Notes under the pieces: model-generated | Database searches by the model: none | The model's input: only the letters and a program-made list of their open reading frames with translations | What the model was told of the DNA's origin: nothing | From: UBA8828 sp964510855 | Lineage (GTDB): Bacteria; Verrucomicrobiota; Verrucomicrobiia; Opitutales; UBA953 | Length of the DNA stretch: 64,000 bases | Direction: 5' to 3' | NCBI GenBank assembly: GCA_964510855.1 | Contig: CAZEDB010000005.1 | Span: 1-64,000 of the forward strand | In this document: in pieces, positions 24,027-33,085 of the stretch | Numbering within the stretch: position 1 is the first letter of the stretch | How the letters are laid out: every line of letters starts with the position of its first letter | Program-made: the position numbers and the translations under genes

Positions 24027-24524
24027 ATGGCTTCCGCTCTTCGTACCGCCCTTTACCCGGGAACCTTCGACCCCATCACCTTGGGACATGTCGATGTGGC
24101 CCGTCGAGCCGCCCGACTTTTTGACCGCGTGATACTCGCTATCGCCCCTAGCGACAGCAAAGCCCCTTGGTTTACCCTAGAAGAACGCCTATCGATGGCA
24201 CGGGAGGCTTTGGCCGACATTCCCGGTGCTGAGGTTGCCCCGCTCCATGGCTTAACCGCTGAGTTTGCCCGGGCCCACGATGTGAACGCTATCATACGAG
24301 GCCTGAGAAAATTTAGTGACTTTGAGTTCGAATTCGACCTCGCCCATACCAATCGCCTGCTCGCCCCTGAAATTGAGACGGTGGTGTTAATGCCCAGCAA
24401 GGAGCAGTTTGTGACCTCCTCGAGCTTTGTTAAAGACATCGCCCGCCATCGGCTCGCAGCCGTGAAAGACTTTGTCCCCCCTTGTGTCATGCCCATGCTC
24501 GAGAAAAGGGCCCGAGAGCGCTAA
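24027..24524 (+). CDS. coaD: Phosphopantetheine adenylyltransferase
   Basis: A 165-residue enzyme of coenzyme A synthesis transferring AMP to 4'-phosphopantetheine. The nucleotidyltransferase (T/H)xGH motif is in YPGTFDPITLGHVDVARRA, followed by IIRGLRKFSDFEFEFDLAHTN, and VTSSSFVKDIA corresponds to the usual ISST(L)VKE motif. Length is normal. Confidence 0.95.
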   Translation: MASALRTALYPGTFDPITLGHVDVARRAARLFDRVILAIAPSDSKAPWFTLEERLSMAREALADIPGAEVAPLHGLTAEFARAHDVNAIIRGLRKFSDFEFEFDLAHTNRLLAPEIETVVLMPSKEQFVTSSSFVKDIARHRLAAVKDFVPPCVMPMLEKRARER

Positions 24525-24672
24525 GCCAGGCTTGTCGCCCATAAAGCGGGAATCTGGCAGATTTGAGTGGGTTCCGCTTGGTTGGCCAGGTTGCTTGACC
24601 CCGCCTCTATCCTTGCCCCTTCGTCCGAGAGCGCTTTGCTCCGACCTTCCGCCCTAAGCCCTCCTTACTACC

Positions 24673-25959
24673 GTGAATATCCAAATTCAAGAGACCAACC
24701 CAACCCGCCGCAAGGTGACGGTGACTATCGCCGCCGCCCAAGTAGCCGAAACGCGTAAGACCGTTACCCGCGTTTTTGCCCGTGAGGCCAAACTCCCTGG
24801 CTTCCGCCCTGGCAAAGCTCCGGAAGCGATGATCCTTTCCCGCTATGGAAAAGATATCAGCGCTGAAAGCACCCAGCGTCTCTTGAGTGAAGGCTATGAG
24901 AAAGTGAAATCGGATCCCGATCTCGAAGTCTTCTCCTTAGTTTCAGCTGAGCCCGCCGAAAGTGCGGAAGGCAAAGACTTAGTCTTAACCTTTGAAATCG
25001 ATGTCGTGCCCACCTATACCCTACCCGATTGGCGTGCCATTAAAGTTGAATCGAAGGTTGAGGCCGTAACCGATGCCGACGTTAAAAATAAAATTGATGA
25101 AGTCCGGGCCCAGCGCGCGCGCTTTGATGTCACCGAAGCTCCTGCCGCCAAGGGCGACTATGTGCGCCTCAGTTACACGGGCACCATCAAGGGGCAACCC
25201 CTCGAGACCCTAGCACCTGAAGCAGGCCTGTTAGCTAAGTCGGATGGCGCATGGGAAGAAGCCGGCGCTGAGGGCGACCTCGCTTTGATTCCTTCCCTGG
25301 CTCGTGCCTTGGTCGGTCTTAAAGCGGGCGACACCACCACGGTCACCCACACCTTCCCCGCCGATCACACCACCGAAGCCCTGCGTCAACAAACCGCAAG
25401 CTATGCCGTGACCATCTCAGAAGTGCGCTCACGTCAACTCCCTGAAATCGACGAAGCCTTTTTAAAGTCGGTCGGAGCTACCGATCTCGCTGATCTGAAC
25501 ACCCAAGTGCGTCAAGGTCTCGAAGGGCAGCGACGTCAAGCCGCTGAAGGCAAGCGCCGCGAACAAGCCCTCGACCTCTTGCTCAAGCCCCTCGACTTCC
25601 CTCTCCCCGAGTCGGCGGTTGAGCGCGAAACCTACGACCTCTTCATGGAGTATGCCAACCTGCGCATGCGCGGCGGAGCAACCCCCGAGTCCTTAGAAAA
25701 AGATCGTGAGCAAATTCTAGCCGACTCTCGCAAAGCCGCCGCTACCCGCGTCCGCTCGCAAATTGTCTTAGCCCGGATTGCCAAAGAAGAAGGCATCGAG
25801 CTTAACCGTGATGAACTAGGTGCAGCAGTGATGCGGACCGCTTACGCGACGCGTACCCCAGCCGATAAATTAGCTAAAGACCGTGATGCCGTACTGCGGA
25901 TTCGTCGTGACGCCCTACTCAATAAGGCCCTCGACCTCATCTTAGCCGAAAAAAAGTAA
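24673..25959 (+). CDS. tig: Trigger factor
   Basis: 428 residues from a GTG at 24673 (MNIQIQETNPTRRKVTVTI). It is the ribosome-bound chaperone. The ribosome-binding loop appears as LPGFRPGKAPEAMILSRYG (normally GFRxGKxP). The PPIase (FKBP-like) domain around residues 155-245 contains DYVRLSYTGTIKG, and the C-terminal helical chaperone domain follows. The order tig-clpP-clpX is the classical one. 148 non-coding bases precede it, in which I see no clear element. Confidence 0.96.
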   Translation: MNIQIQETNPTRRKVTVTIAAAQVAETRKTVTRVFAREAKLPGFRPGKAPEAMILSRYGKDISAESTQRLLSEGYEKVKSDPDLEVFSLVSAEPAESAEGKDLVLTFEIDVVPTYTLPDWRAIKVESKVEAVTDADVKNKIDEVRAQRARFDVTEAPAAKGDYVRLSYTGTIKGQPLETLAPEAGLLAKSDGAWEEAGAEGDLALIPSLARALVGLKAGDTTTVTHTFPADHTTEALRQQTASYAVTISEVRSRQLPEIDEAFLKSVGATDLADLNTQVRQGLEGQRRQAAEGKRREQALDLLLKPLDFPLPESAVERETYDLFMEYANLRMRGGATPESLEKDREQILADSRKAAATRVRSQIVLARIAKEEGIELNRDELGAAVMRTAYATRTPADKLAKDRDAVLRIRRDALLNKALDLILAEKK

Positions 25960-26003
25960 TCAAGAAGGGCTGACAGCCGTCGCCAACCTCCTATCCTAAA
26001 ACC

Positions 26004-26600
26004 ATGAGCTATATTATTCCCAATGTGGTCGAACGAGATGCCCGCGGTGAGCGCGCGTGGGATATCTACAGCCGCCTACTCAAGGACCGCATCATTTTCC
26101 TGGGTGCACCAATTTACGACGAGGTCGCGAATGCGGTTATTGCCCAGATGCTCTTCCTACAAATGGAAGACCCCAAGAAGCCCATCTCCCTTTACATTAA
26201 CTCACCCGGCGGCTCCGTCACCGCGGGCATGGCGATCTACGACACCATGAATTTCATTCCCTGCGAGGTTCACACCTACTGCCTGGGTAGCGCCGCCAGC
26301 ATGGCGACCGTCTTACTTGCCGCGGGCGCCAAGGGTAAGCGCTTCGCCCTCCCGAATGCGCGGGTGATGATTCACCAACCTAGCGGCGGAGCAGGAGGAC
26401 AAACCTCCGACATTTCCATCGCCGCCAAGGAAATCCTCCGCTGGCGCGATATTCTTAATCGCACGCTTTCTAAGCACAGCGGCAAAACTCCTGAGCAGGT
26501 ACAGCAAGACTCCGATCGCGACTATTACCTAACCGCAGATGAAGCTAAGGCTTACGGCTTAGTCGATGTCGTGGTCCCGGCCCGCCCGGAAAAAGCTTAA
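26004..26600 (+). CDS. clpP: ATP-dependent Clp protease proteolytic subunit ClpP1
   Basis: 198 residues. The catalytic triad is visible: Ser99 in CLGSAASMATVL, His124 in VMIHQPSGG, and Asp in DRDYYLTADEAKAYGLVD. NSPGGSVTAGMAIYDTM is the standard substrate-strand region. It lies between tig and clpX, so it should be the main ClpXP peptidase. A second ClpP is encoded at 60741-61352. Confidence 0.96.
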   Translation: MSYIIPNVVERDARGERAWDIYSRLLKDRIIFLGAPIYDEVANAVIAQMLFLQMEDPKKPISLYINSPGGSVTAGMAIYDTMNFIPCEVHTYCLGSAASMATVLLAAGAKGKRFALPNARVMIHQPSGGAGGQTSDISIAAKEILRWRDILNRTLSKHSGKTPEQVQQDSDRDYYLTADEAKAYGLVDVVVPARPEKA

Positions 26601-26603
26601 TCT

Positions 26604-27923
26604 ATGGCCGACGCGGCAACTGTTTGCTCCTTCTGCGGCAAGCCTGCAGCAGCGGTAGGCAAACTTATTGCCGGACCTGAGGGCGTGGGTATCTGCGATA
26701 GTTGCGTCCATACCTGCGAACATCTCCTCGAGCGCGAACGTACGAAAAATAACCCCGCACCCGCTGCGAGCAAAGCCAGCAAAGGACCGGCGTTACAAGA
26801 GCGGGCAACCCCCGAGCCGCTCGGGCCAGTACCGCTTATAGCTCCCGCCGAACTTCGCGCCCTGCTGGATGCGCATGTGATTGGGCAAGACCATGCCAAG
26901 AAAGTTCTCTCGGTTGCCGTCTACAATCACTACCAACGCCTCAATGACCGGCTGAGTAAAAGCCCAAAGGTGCCGAGTGATTTGGGTGAGGTTGAGCTCG
27001 ACAAAAGTAACGTGCTCTTGATTGGGCCCACCGGCTCAGGGAAAACGCTTTTAGCCCGGACCTTGGCTCGGGCCCTGAATGTCCCTTTCGCCATTGCTGA
27101 TGCCACCACCCTGACTGAGGCAGGTTATGTTGGTGAAGACGTGGAGAATATTGTCCTTAGGTTATTGCAAGCTTGCGACATGAACGTGGCGCAAGCCGAA
27201 CGGGGCATCTTGTTTGTAGACGAGATTGATAATATTGGACGTAAGTCCGACTCCGCCTCGCTCACGCGCGATGTCTCAGGCGAGGGCGTACAACAGGCCT
27301 TGCTCAAAATTCTCGAGGGCACGATTTGTAATGTTCCTCCAGCTGGAGGAAGGAAACACCCCGATCAACAGTGCATCCAGGTAGATACCTCGAACATTCT
27401 CTTTATTTGTGGAGGTGCCTTCGTAGGGCTCGATAAATTAGTCGCCCGCCGCGCCCGCGGCTCCTTGGGTTTTGATAACGGTCAAGACGCGCCCACCGCT
27501 TCAGCCGAAACCACCATCGCCGGTTTACAGCCCGAAGATCTTTTTTCTTTTGGGATGATCCCCGAATTTGTTGGGCGACTTCCCGTTATCTCCGTCCTGG
27601 CGCAGTTAACAGAAAATGATTTGGTGCGAATTTTAACCGAACCCCGTAACGCGCCGGTGCGGCAGTATCGCAAACTCTTAGCTCTTTCGGATATCCAGTT
27701 AGAAATAGCTCCAGGCACGCTCGAGGCCGTGGCCGCCCAAGCCCTCGCCCTCGGTACAGGTGCCCGCGGCTTACGCTCCATTCTCGAAGGCATTTTATTA
27801 GATACGATGTATGCGCCTCCGCCCCCAGGCTCGACCGTGACCTTAACCCCCGAGGCGGTACGCAAGGAGTCTAAGCCTGTGATCACCGGACCTAAATCCG
27901 CAGGTACGCCGAAGTCGCGCTAA
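26604..27923 (+). CDS. clpX: ATP-dependent Clp protease ATP-binding subunit ClpX
   Basis: A 439-residue AAA+ unfoldase. The N-terminal C4 zinc-binding domain is complete (CSFCGKP ... GICDSCVHTC). Walker A is GPTGSGKTLLART, followed by TEAGYVGEDVENIVLRLL, Walker B ILFVDEIDNI and the RKSDSASLTRDVSGEGVQQ pore/sensor region. The ClpP-docking loop reads F-G-M in DLFSFGMIPEFVGR rather than the usual I/L/V-G-F, although FGMIPEF itself is typical sensor-region sequence. It starts three bases after clpP. Confidence 0.96.
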   Translation: MADAATVCSFCGKPAAAVGKLIAGPEGVGICDSCVHTCEHLLERERTKNNPAPAASKASKGPALQERATPEPLGPVPLIAPAELRALLDAHVIGQDHAKKVLSVAVYNHYQRLNDRLSKSPKVPSDLGEVELDKSNVLLIGPTGSGKTLLARTLARALNVPFAIADATTLTEAGYVGEDVENIVLRLLQACDMNVAQAERGILFVDEIDNIGRKSDSASLTRDVSGEGVQQALLKILEGTICNVPPAGGRKHPDQQCIQVDTSNILFICGGAFVGLDKLVARRARGSLGFDNGQDAPTASAETTIAGLQPEDLFSFGMIPEFVGRLPVISVLAQLTENDLVRILTEPRNAPVRQYRKLLALSDIQLEIAPGTLEAVAAQALALGTGARGLRSILEGILLDTMYAPPPPGSTVTLTPEAVRKESKPVITGPKSAGTPKSR

Positions 27924-27937
27924 GCTTTTTCTTTTTT

Positions 27938-28672
27938 ATGATTCTTTACCCGGCAATTGACATTCGCGGCGGGCGCTGCGTTCGACTCTCGCAAGGACGA
28001 GATGATGCTCAAACCCATTATCATGATGACCCAGTTGAACCGGCTCGGATTTTCGCTCAAGCCGGCGCGGAATGGATTCACGTGGTGGACCTCGATGGCG
28101 CCTTTGAAGGCACGCCCAAAAATTTAAATGTGCTGCGGCAAATCGCCGCCCTCGGCCCTAAAATACAATTTGGCGGAGGCTTGCGTGATCTTGCTACTCT
28201 CGAAGCGGCTTTAGCGGCAGGTGCTTCGCGGGTGGTGGTAGGTACGCGCGCCGCAGCGGACCGAGATTTTTTAACGACCGTTGCTAAGGCCCACGGACCA
28301 AAAGTTGCGGTCGGGATTGATGCCAAAGATGGCAAGGTGGCGGTGCGCGGTTGGAAGGAAGTGACGGCTCTTTTAGCCACTGACTTTGCTAAGACTGCGG
28401 GCGACTTAGGGATTGGAACGGTTATTTACACCGACATTGCCACCGATGGGATGTTGACCGGACCTAATTGGGCAGCGCTCGATGAGATGCTTAACGCCTG
28501 CGCAGCCCGGGTAATTGCCTCGGGGGGGGTTGCTGGGCGGGAGGATATCGTCCGCCTCGCTAAACTTGCCCGAGTTCGACCCCGACTCGACGGGGCTATC
28601 GTAGGCAAGGCCCTCTATGAGGGTCGCGCGACCATCCGTGATTTGCTCAGTGCGGCGCGCGAAGCCGCCTGA
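27938..28672 (+). CDS. hisA: HisA, ProFAR isomerase of histidine biosynthesis
   Basis: A 244-residue (beta-alpha)8 barrel. It opens MILYPAIDIRGGRCVRL with the catalytic Asp8, and the second catalytic Asp lies in YTDIATDGMLTGPN. FGGGLRD and ASGGVAGREDI are the phosphate-binding loops. It catalyses the Amadori isomerisation of ProFAR. hisD and a hisN-like gene lie nearby but other his genes are not in the window, so the pathway is scattered. Confidence 0.95.
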   Translation: MILYPAIDIRGGRCVRLSQGRDDAQTHYHDDPVEPARIFAQAGAEWIHVVDLDGAFEGTPKNLNVLRQIAALGPKIQFGGGLRDLATLEAALAAGASRVVVGTRAAADRDFLTTVAKAHGPKVAVGIDAKDGKVAVRGWKEVTALLATDFAKTAGDLGIGTVIYTDIATDGMLTGPNWAALDEMLNACAARVIASGGVAGREDIVRLAKLARVRPRLDGAIVGKALYEGRATIRDLLSAAREAA

Positions 28673-28712
28673 CGGCTTGCCTCGGGCCATTCAGGGGGCA
28701 GGATGCAGGGCT

Positions 28713-29447
28713 ATGTCCCGCCTTGCCCTTCTCCTCGTTGCCCTGGCAACGATTGCTCAAGCCCAAGTCACCCCCGAGTCCGCTGCGGTTATTGCCAAAG
28801 CGCGCGCCGCTTTAGCTCAAGATGTCGCTACGCTTGATGCCGTACAAGCGATTCACTTTGAAGGACGCGTCGTGGATAAAGACGGGAAAGTTTTGCAGTC
28901 CTTCATCCTAGAAGTTGCCCAAGGCGGTAAGCGTCGGGAATTCCGTTATGACAAGGACTTCACCACTGAACTAACCTTAGTCTCAAGCGGCACCGAGGGT
29001 TGGGCTCGCCAAGCTAACCTAACCTCAGGTGAGCGCTCCAACGCACGCGTACTTCCTTTTGAAGTCGCAGCCAACCTGCGCGACATGGCCCGAGTCGACC
29101 TAGCTTTCTACGCCGCTCCCAGCGGGTTCAAGGTGACGCGTAAGGGTGTAGTCGAAATCGACGGTAAAAAAGTAGAGAGCCTAGAGTATGCCTCGAACGC
29201 CAACTACCGTTTTGTTCGCCACTTTGATACCCGTACGCATCTGCTCGTCGCCACCGACTACCTTCGACCCGACGGTACTTATGAGCGGCAAATTGATGGG
29301 GAGACACAAGTAGTGGAAGGCATTCGCTTCCCCAAAAATGTGAAGATCTTTAACCCTAAGGGCGAACCCGAGGGTTCGCTAATCTTCGATAAGATTGTGG
29401 TTAATGGCGACCTGCCAGCGTCGTCGTTTGACTTCCCGGTACGCTAA
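28713..29447 (+). CDS. LolA-like periplasmic protein
   Basis: 244 residues from ATG 28713 with a signal peptide (MSRLALLLVALATIAQAQ). The mature part has the alternating beta-strand pattern of outer-membrane lipoprotein carrier-type (LolA/LolB fold) proteins, with segments such as IHFEGRVVDKDGKVLQSF, RREFRYDK and YLRPDGTYERQIDGETQVVEGI. Proteins of this shape carry lipidated or hydrophobic cargo across the periplasm, but the true substrate is unknown. It is sandwiched between hisA and hisD, in the same orientation with short spacings. Confidence 0.65.
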   Translation: MSRLALLLVALATIAQAQVTPESAAVIAKARAALAQDVATLDAVQAIHFEGRVVDKDGKVLQSFILEVAQGGKRREFRYDKDFTTELTLVSSGTEGWARQANLTSGERSNARVLPFEVAANLRDMARVDLAFYAAPSGFKVTRKGVVEIDGKKVESLEYASNANYRFVRHFDTRTHLLVATDYLRPDGTYERQIDGETQVVEGIRFPKNVKIFNPKGEPEGSLIFDKIVVNGDLPASSFDFPVR

Positions 29448-29454
29448 GGCGTTT

Positions 29455-30756
29455 ATGCCTCTGATTCGACGCGAGGACCGGAACTTCGACGTTCAACTCC
29501 GCGCCTTTGTGGGCACGGGCGTACCCTCGGCTGAGATTCGTCAGGCCGTAGCTAAAATTATTAGCGAGGTGCGTACCCAAGGCGACAAAGGTGTACTCGC
29601 TGCCACCAAGCGTTACGATGGCGCACGTCTCACCGCGGCTAAATTGCGCATTCCGGTAGCAGAACTTGCAGCTGCGGCACGCCAGCTCGCTCCTGAACGT
29701 CGACGGGCGATTCAAGCCGCGATTACTTCGGTGCGGGATTTTCACCGCCGGACTTTACCAAAAAGCTGGAGCGCGCGAAACCTCCATGGTGCTGAAGTAG
29801 GCGAGCGTCACTTACCCATCAAACGCTGTGGGCTTTATATTCCTGGTGGACAAGTCCCCTTGGTTTCAACCGTGGTTATGACCGCGATTCCCGCGCAAGT
29901 TGCAGGCGTGCCTCAAGTCCTAGCCTGCACCCCGCCGGGACCTGACGGCAAGGTGCACCCCGATTTAATGGCGGCGCTCTACCTCTGTGGCGTACGCGAA
30001 GCTTATCGCATGGGTGGCGTCCAAGCCATTGCCGCCATGGCCTTAGGGACGAACACCCTGCCCGCGGTTGATAAAATCTTTGGACCCGGCAATGCCTACG
30101 TCACCGAAGCCAAGCGCCAACTCTTTGGTGAAGTGGGTATCGATCTCTTACCTGGTCCGAGTGAAATCATGATCATCGCCGACCGTTCAGCTAACCCCGA
30201 ATGGGTCGCAGCGGATTTGTGCGCTCAAGCTGAACACGGTAGCGGCAAAGAAACCCTTTATCTTGTGACCGTTTGCAGTCGCATGGCTACTGCAGTCGAA
30301 CGTGCCGCACGCCGTCAGTGCGAAACCTTGCAACACGGAGCGAAAATTCGCGCCCTACTCGACCGTCGTCTACTGATGATTAAAGTTAAAGATTTAGTCG
30401 CCGCCGCAGAGGTCGCTAATCGCGTGGCTCCTGAGCACTTGGAGCTGATGGTGGCTCCGACTAAAATTGCCGCCTTAGCCAAGTCCATTACCACTGCAGG
30501 CGCGATGTTGCTGGGGCATGAAACCCCCACGGTGCTCGGCGACTTTGTGGCTGGACCTAGCCACACCTTGCCTACGGGCGGGACTGGACGTTTCTTCAGC
30601 GGCTTACGCGTGGCTGACTTCTTACGACGCACCAGCACCGTGCGCTACCATCGCGCTGCCTTACAAAAGGCCGCTGCGACTGTGGCGGCGTTTGCAGCCA
30701 TGGAACGTCTTGATGCTCACGGGCGCTCACTTACCCTGCGCCTCGGTAAAGCCTAA
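29455..30756 (+). CDS. hisD: Histidinol dehydrogenase
   Basis: 433 residues from ATG 29455. HisD oxidises histidinol to histidine in two NAD-dependent steps. Typical blocks are RCGLYIPGGQVPLVSTVVM, KIFGPGNAYVTEAKRQLFG, and LLPGPSEIMIIADRSA. The zinc ligand and catalytic histidines lie in AQAEHGSGKE, NRVAPEHLEL and GPSHTLPTGG. It starts seven bases after the LolA-like gene. Confidence 0.96.
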   Translation: MPLIRREDRNFDVQLRAFVGTGVPSAEIRQAVAKIISEVRTQGDKGVLAATKRYDGARLTAAKLRIPVAELAAAARQLAPERRRAIQAAITSVRDFHRRTLPKSWSARNLHGAEVGERHLPIKRCGLYIPGGQVPLVSTVVMTAIPAQVAGVPQVLACTPPGPDGKVHPDLMAALYLCGVREAYRMGGVQAIAAMALGTNTLPAVDKIFGPGNAYVTEAKRQLFGEVGIDLLPGPSEIMIIADRSANPEWVAADLCAQAEHGSGKETLYLVTVCSRMATAVERAARRQCETLQHGAKIRALLDRRLLMIKVKDLVAAAEVANRVAPEHLELMVAPTKIAALAKSITTAGAMLLGHETPTVLGDFVAGPSHTLPTGGTGRFFSGLRVADFLRRTSTVRYHRAALQKAAATVAAFAAMERLDAHGRSLTLRLGKA

Positions 30757-30759
30757 GTC

Positions 30760-32592
30760 ATGAAGCGCGCCCTTCGCGCTTTATTGGCAGGTTTATTAAC
30801 GGTTTTAACTGTCAGCGCAGCGGAACCTATCACGGTCGCTCAAGGTAATTTTATTCGAGCAGGTAAACCCCATGTTATTCGCTCAGCGGAATTAAACTAC
30901 GCCCGCGTCCCTCAAGCCTATTGGTCACACCGACTCGCCCAAGTACGGGCTGCCGGCTTTAATACCGTAAGTACCTATGTCGTCTGGGCCTTGCACGAAC
31001 GCCAACCCAGGGTGTTCACCTGGTCGGGCGACCAAGACCTCGTGGCTTTTTGTCGCGCCGCTGAACAGCAAGGACTGGATGTGATTGTCCGACCTGGACC
31101 CTACCTATGTGGCGAATGGGATCTTGGCGGATATCCATGGTGGCTGCTGCAAAACGCGAACCGTCGCGACCGTTTCCTACGCACAACTCAACCCCAACAT
31201 CTCGAAGCGGCCGAACGCTGGCTCGAAGCGGTCGGTCGACAACTCGCGCCATTAAGCGCTACGCGCGGCGGACCGATTATCTTAGCCCAAATTGAAAATG
31301 AGTATGCAGCTTACGGTCGTGAGGTGGGTTATACCAAACGCCTCGCAACCGCTCTTGCACGCGGCGGACTTGATGTGCCTGTTTACGACTTAGAGGCACC
31401 GGCTCGGGTTCGCCCAGGTGATCCTGACATTTTAGGTTCGGTAGCTTTAGGGAGCGATCCTCGAAGCGGCATTGAGGCCTTGCGCCGCGCTCGCCCAGGA
31501 AATCCTGCATGGGTCGGAGAATTTTACCCAGGGTGGTTTGATAGTTGGGGCAAGCCACGCGCTCGAGCCCAACGCGACCGTTTCTTAGCGGATTTACGTT
31601 GGATGGTGACGAACAATGTCTCTTTTAATCTCTATGTCTTACATGGGGGGACAACTTTTGGTCCCTGGGCTGGCTCAAACAGTCCTCCTTTTAGCCCTCA
31701 AGTAAGTAGTTACGATTTCGATGCCCCGATTGACGAGCAAGGTCGACTCACACCGCTTTATCACGACATACGAAAACTACTCGCGGCCCACCAACCAGCT
31801 GGGACTCAATTACCCGAGCCGCCCGCGCCGATTTCAATTCAACGCCTGGCTCGGACGCAAGCGGCTGCCAGCACCCCATTAATGGTAAATTTACCGCGCG
31901 GACGAAACTTATCCCTGGGCTCCCGACTAAACTTCGAAGCACTCGGCCTAGGTTACGGCGCCGCCGTTTATGCGGCGACCTTACCCGCAGGTCCGGCAGA
32001 TATTTTAAAGTTACAAGCGGTGCATGACCTTGCCTGGGTTTTCATGGAAGGTCGGTTGATGGGTAAGATTGATCGCCGGCGGGGCGACACCCTCGTGGGC
32101 CTACCTGCACGTGACCGACCCGCCCGACTCGACATTTTAGTAGAGTCGATGGGTCGAATTAATTTTGGTCCTGACCTGCATGACCTTAAAGGCTTGGGAG
32201 CTGCCTGGTTAGTCGATGCCGAGGGGAAGCAACGGGCGCTCGAGCGTTGGACATTTTACCCCATACCGCTCGATGGACCACCTCCGGCGCAATTACGCTG
32301 GGCCAATAACGAGGCGCGCGGCCCCGCGTGGTGGGGAGCAACGCTGCAAGCTCAAGCCGGTAAAGATACTTGGTTAGATATGCGCGGATGGAGCAAAGGC
32401 ATGGCTTGGATTAATGGTCGTTCGCTTGGACGTTACTGGAGTATTGGCCCGACCCAAACTCTCTGGGTACCAGGTTGCTGGTTACGCGATGGGCCCAATG
32501 AAATTGTGGTGCTCGATTTGGAGGGACCGTCTTCTCCTTGGTTCGAAGGGCTGGACCATGACATCATAGATGATTTACGCACCGAAAATTAA
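30760..32592 (+). CDS. GH35 beta-galactosidase, catalytic part, ended by an in-frame TAA
   Basis: 610 residues with a signal peptide (MKRALRALLAGLLTVLTVSAAEP), so it is exported. The GH35 barrel has RSAELNYARVPQAYW at the N-terminus, the acid/base Glu181 in QIENEYAAYG and the nucleophile Glu254 in VGEFYPGWFDSWG. A jelly-roll domain follows, with WLDMRGWSKGMAWINGRSLG near the end. It should release terminal beta-galactose from glycans in the periplasm or outside. The open frame continues past the TAA at 32590-32592 into a discoidin-like region. It starts three bases after hisD. Confidence 0.93.
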   Translation: MKRALRALLAGLLTVLTVSAAEPITVAQGNFIRAGKPHVIRSAELNYARVPQAYWSHRLAQVRAAGFNTVSTYVVWALHERQPRVFTWSGDQDLVAFCRAAEQQGLDVIVRPGPYLCGEWDLGGYPWWLLQNANRRDRFLRTTQPQHLEAAERWLEAVGRQLAPLSATRGGPIILAQIENEYAAYGREVGYTKRLATALARGGLDVPVYDLEAPARVRPGDPDILGSVALGSDPRSGIEALRRARPGNPAWVGEFYPGWFDSWGKPRARAQRDRFLADLRWMVTNNVSFNLYVLHGGTTFGPWAGSNSPPFSPQVSSYDFDAPIDEQGRLTPLYHDIRKLLAAHQPAGTQLPEPPAPISIQRLARTQAAASTPLMVNLPRGRNLSLGSRLNFEALGLGYGAAVYAATLPAGPADILKLQAVHDLAWVFMEGRLMGKIDRRRGDTLVGLPARDRPARLDILVESMGRINFGPDLHDLKGLGAAWLVDAEGKQRALERWTFYPIPLDGPPPAQLRWANNEARGPAWWGATLQAQAGKDTWLDMRGWSKGMAWINGRSLGRYWSIGPTQTLWVPGCWLRDGPNEIVVLDLEGPSSPWFEGLDHDIIDDLRTEN

Positions 32593-33084
32593 CCTCCACC
32601 TAACCGAAAGGTCGGACAAGACGTTCGCCTCACTGACCATACTCCTGAAGTCAGCGCTGAACTTACCCCTGGGGCTGAGCCTCAGTTGCTTACACTTCCC
32701 GTACCTACTCGCGGAAGATTTCTCGCCCTCGAAGCACGAGCTGCTTTTGAAGGTCAGCCTTACACCAGCTTAGCTGAACTCGACCTTGTCGACGCTGAGG
32801 GTACGACTCTCCCGCGACGGGCTTGGCGAATTGCTTTTGCTACCAGCGAAGAACGGGTGGCAGAAAATGGATTAGCGGATAACCTCCTCGATGGTAAGCC
32901 CGAGACCTATTGGCATACCCGCTGGCGCGGCGAAGCGCCAGCACACCCTCATGTGGTGGTGATTGATTTGGGCAGTGTGCTTGAAATCCACAGCGTACGG
33001 CTTACGCCGCGACCTGATGTCATTAACGGACGCATCCGAGAAGTCCGACTGCACGTTTCAGAACGGCCGTTTACTGGCCAGTAG
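32593..33084 (+). pseudogene. Detached C-terminal F5/8C-like (discoidin) part of the GH35 galactosidase
   Basis: This region is in the same reading frame as the GH35 gene and is open from directly after the TAA to the stop at 33082-33084. It encodes about 163 residues: a proline-rich link, a strand segment with TRGRFLALEARAAFEGQPY, and a galactose-binding-like fold with DGKPETYWHTRW, HPHVVVIDLG and GRIREVRLHVS. F5/8C modules often end verrucomicrobial GH35 enzymes. An internal ATG at 32686 has no obvious ribosome-binding site. One point mutation or sequencing error would join the two parts. Whether the region is expressed cannot be told. Confidence 0.7.
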
Positions 33085-33085
33085 T

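Noticed and set aside
25960..26003. Possible terminator between tig and clpP (GGCTG..CAGCC)
   Set aside because: The stem is short and lacks a T-run; tig-clpP-clpX is expected to be continuous.
32570..32773. Open frame overlapping the GH35 gene end in another frame
   Set aside because: The same-frame continuation of GH35 carries the recognisable discoidin-like sequence; this one does not.
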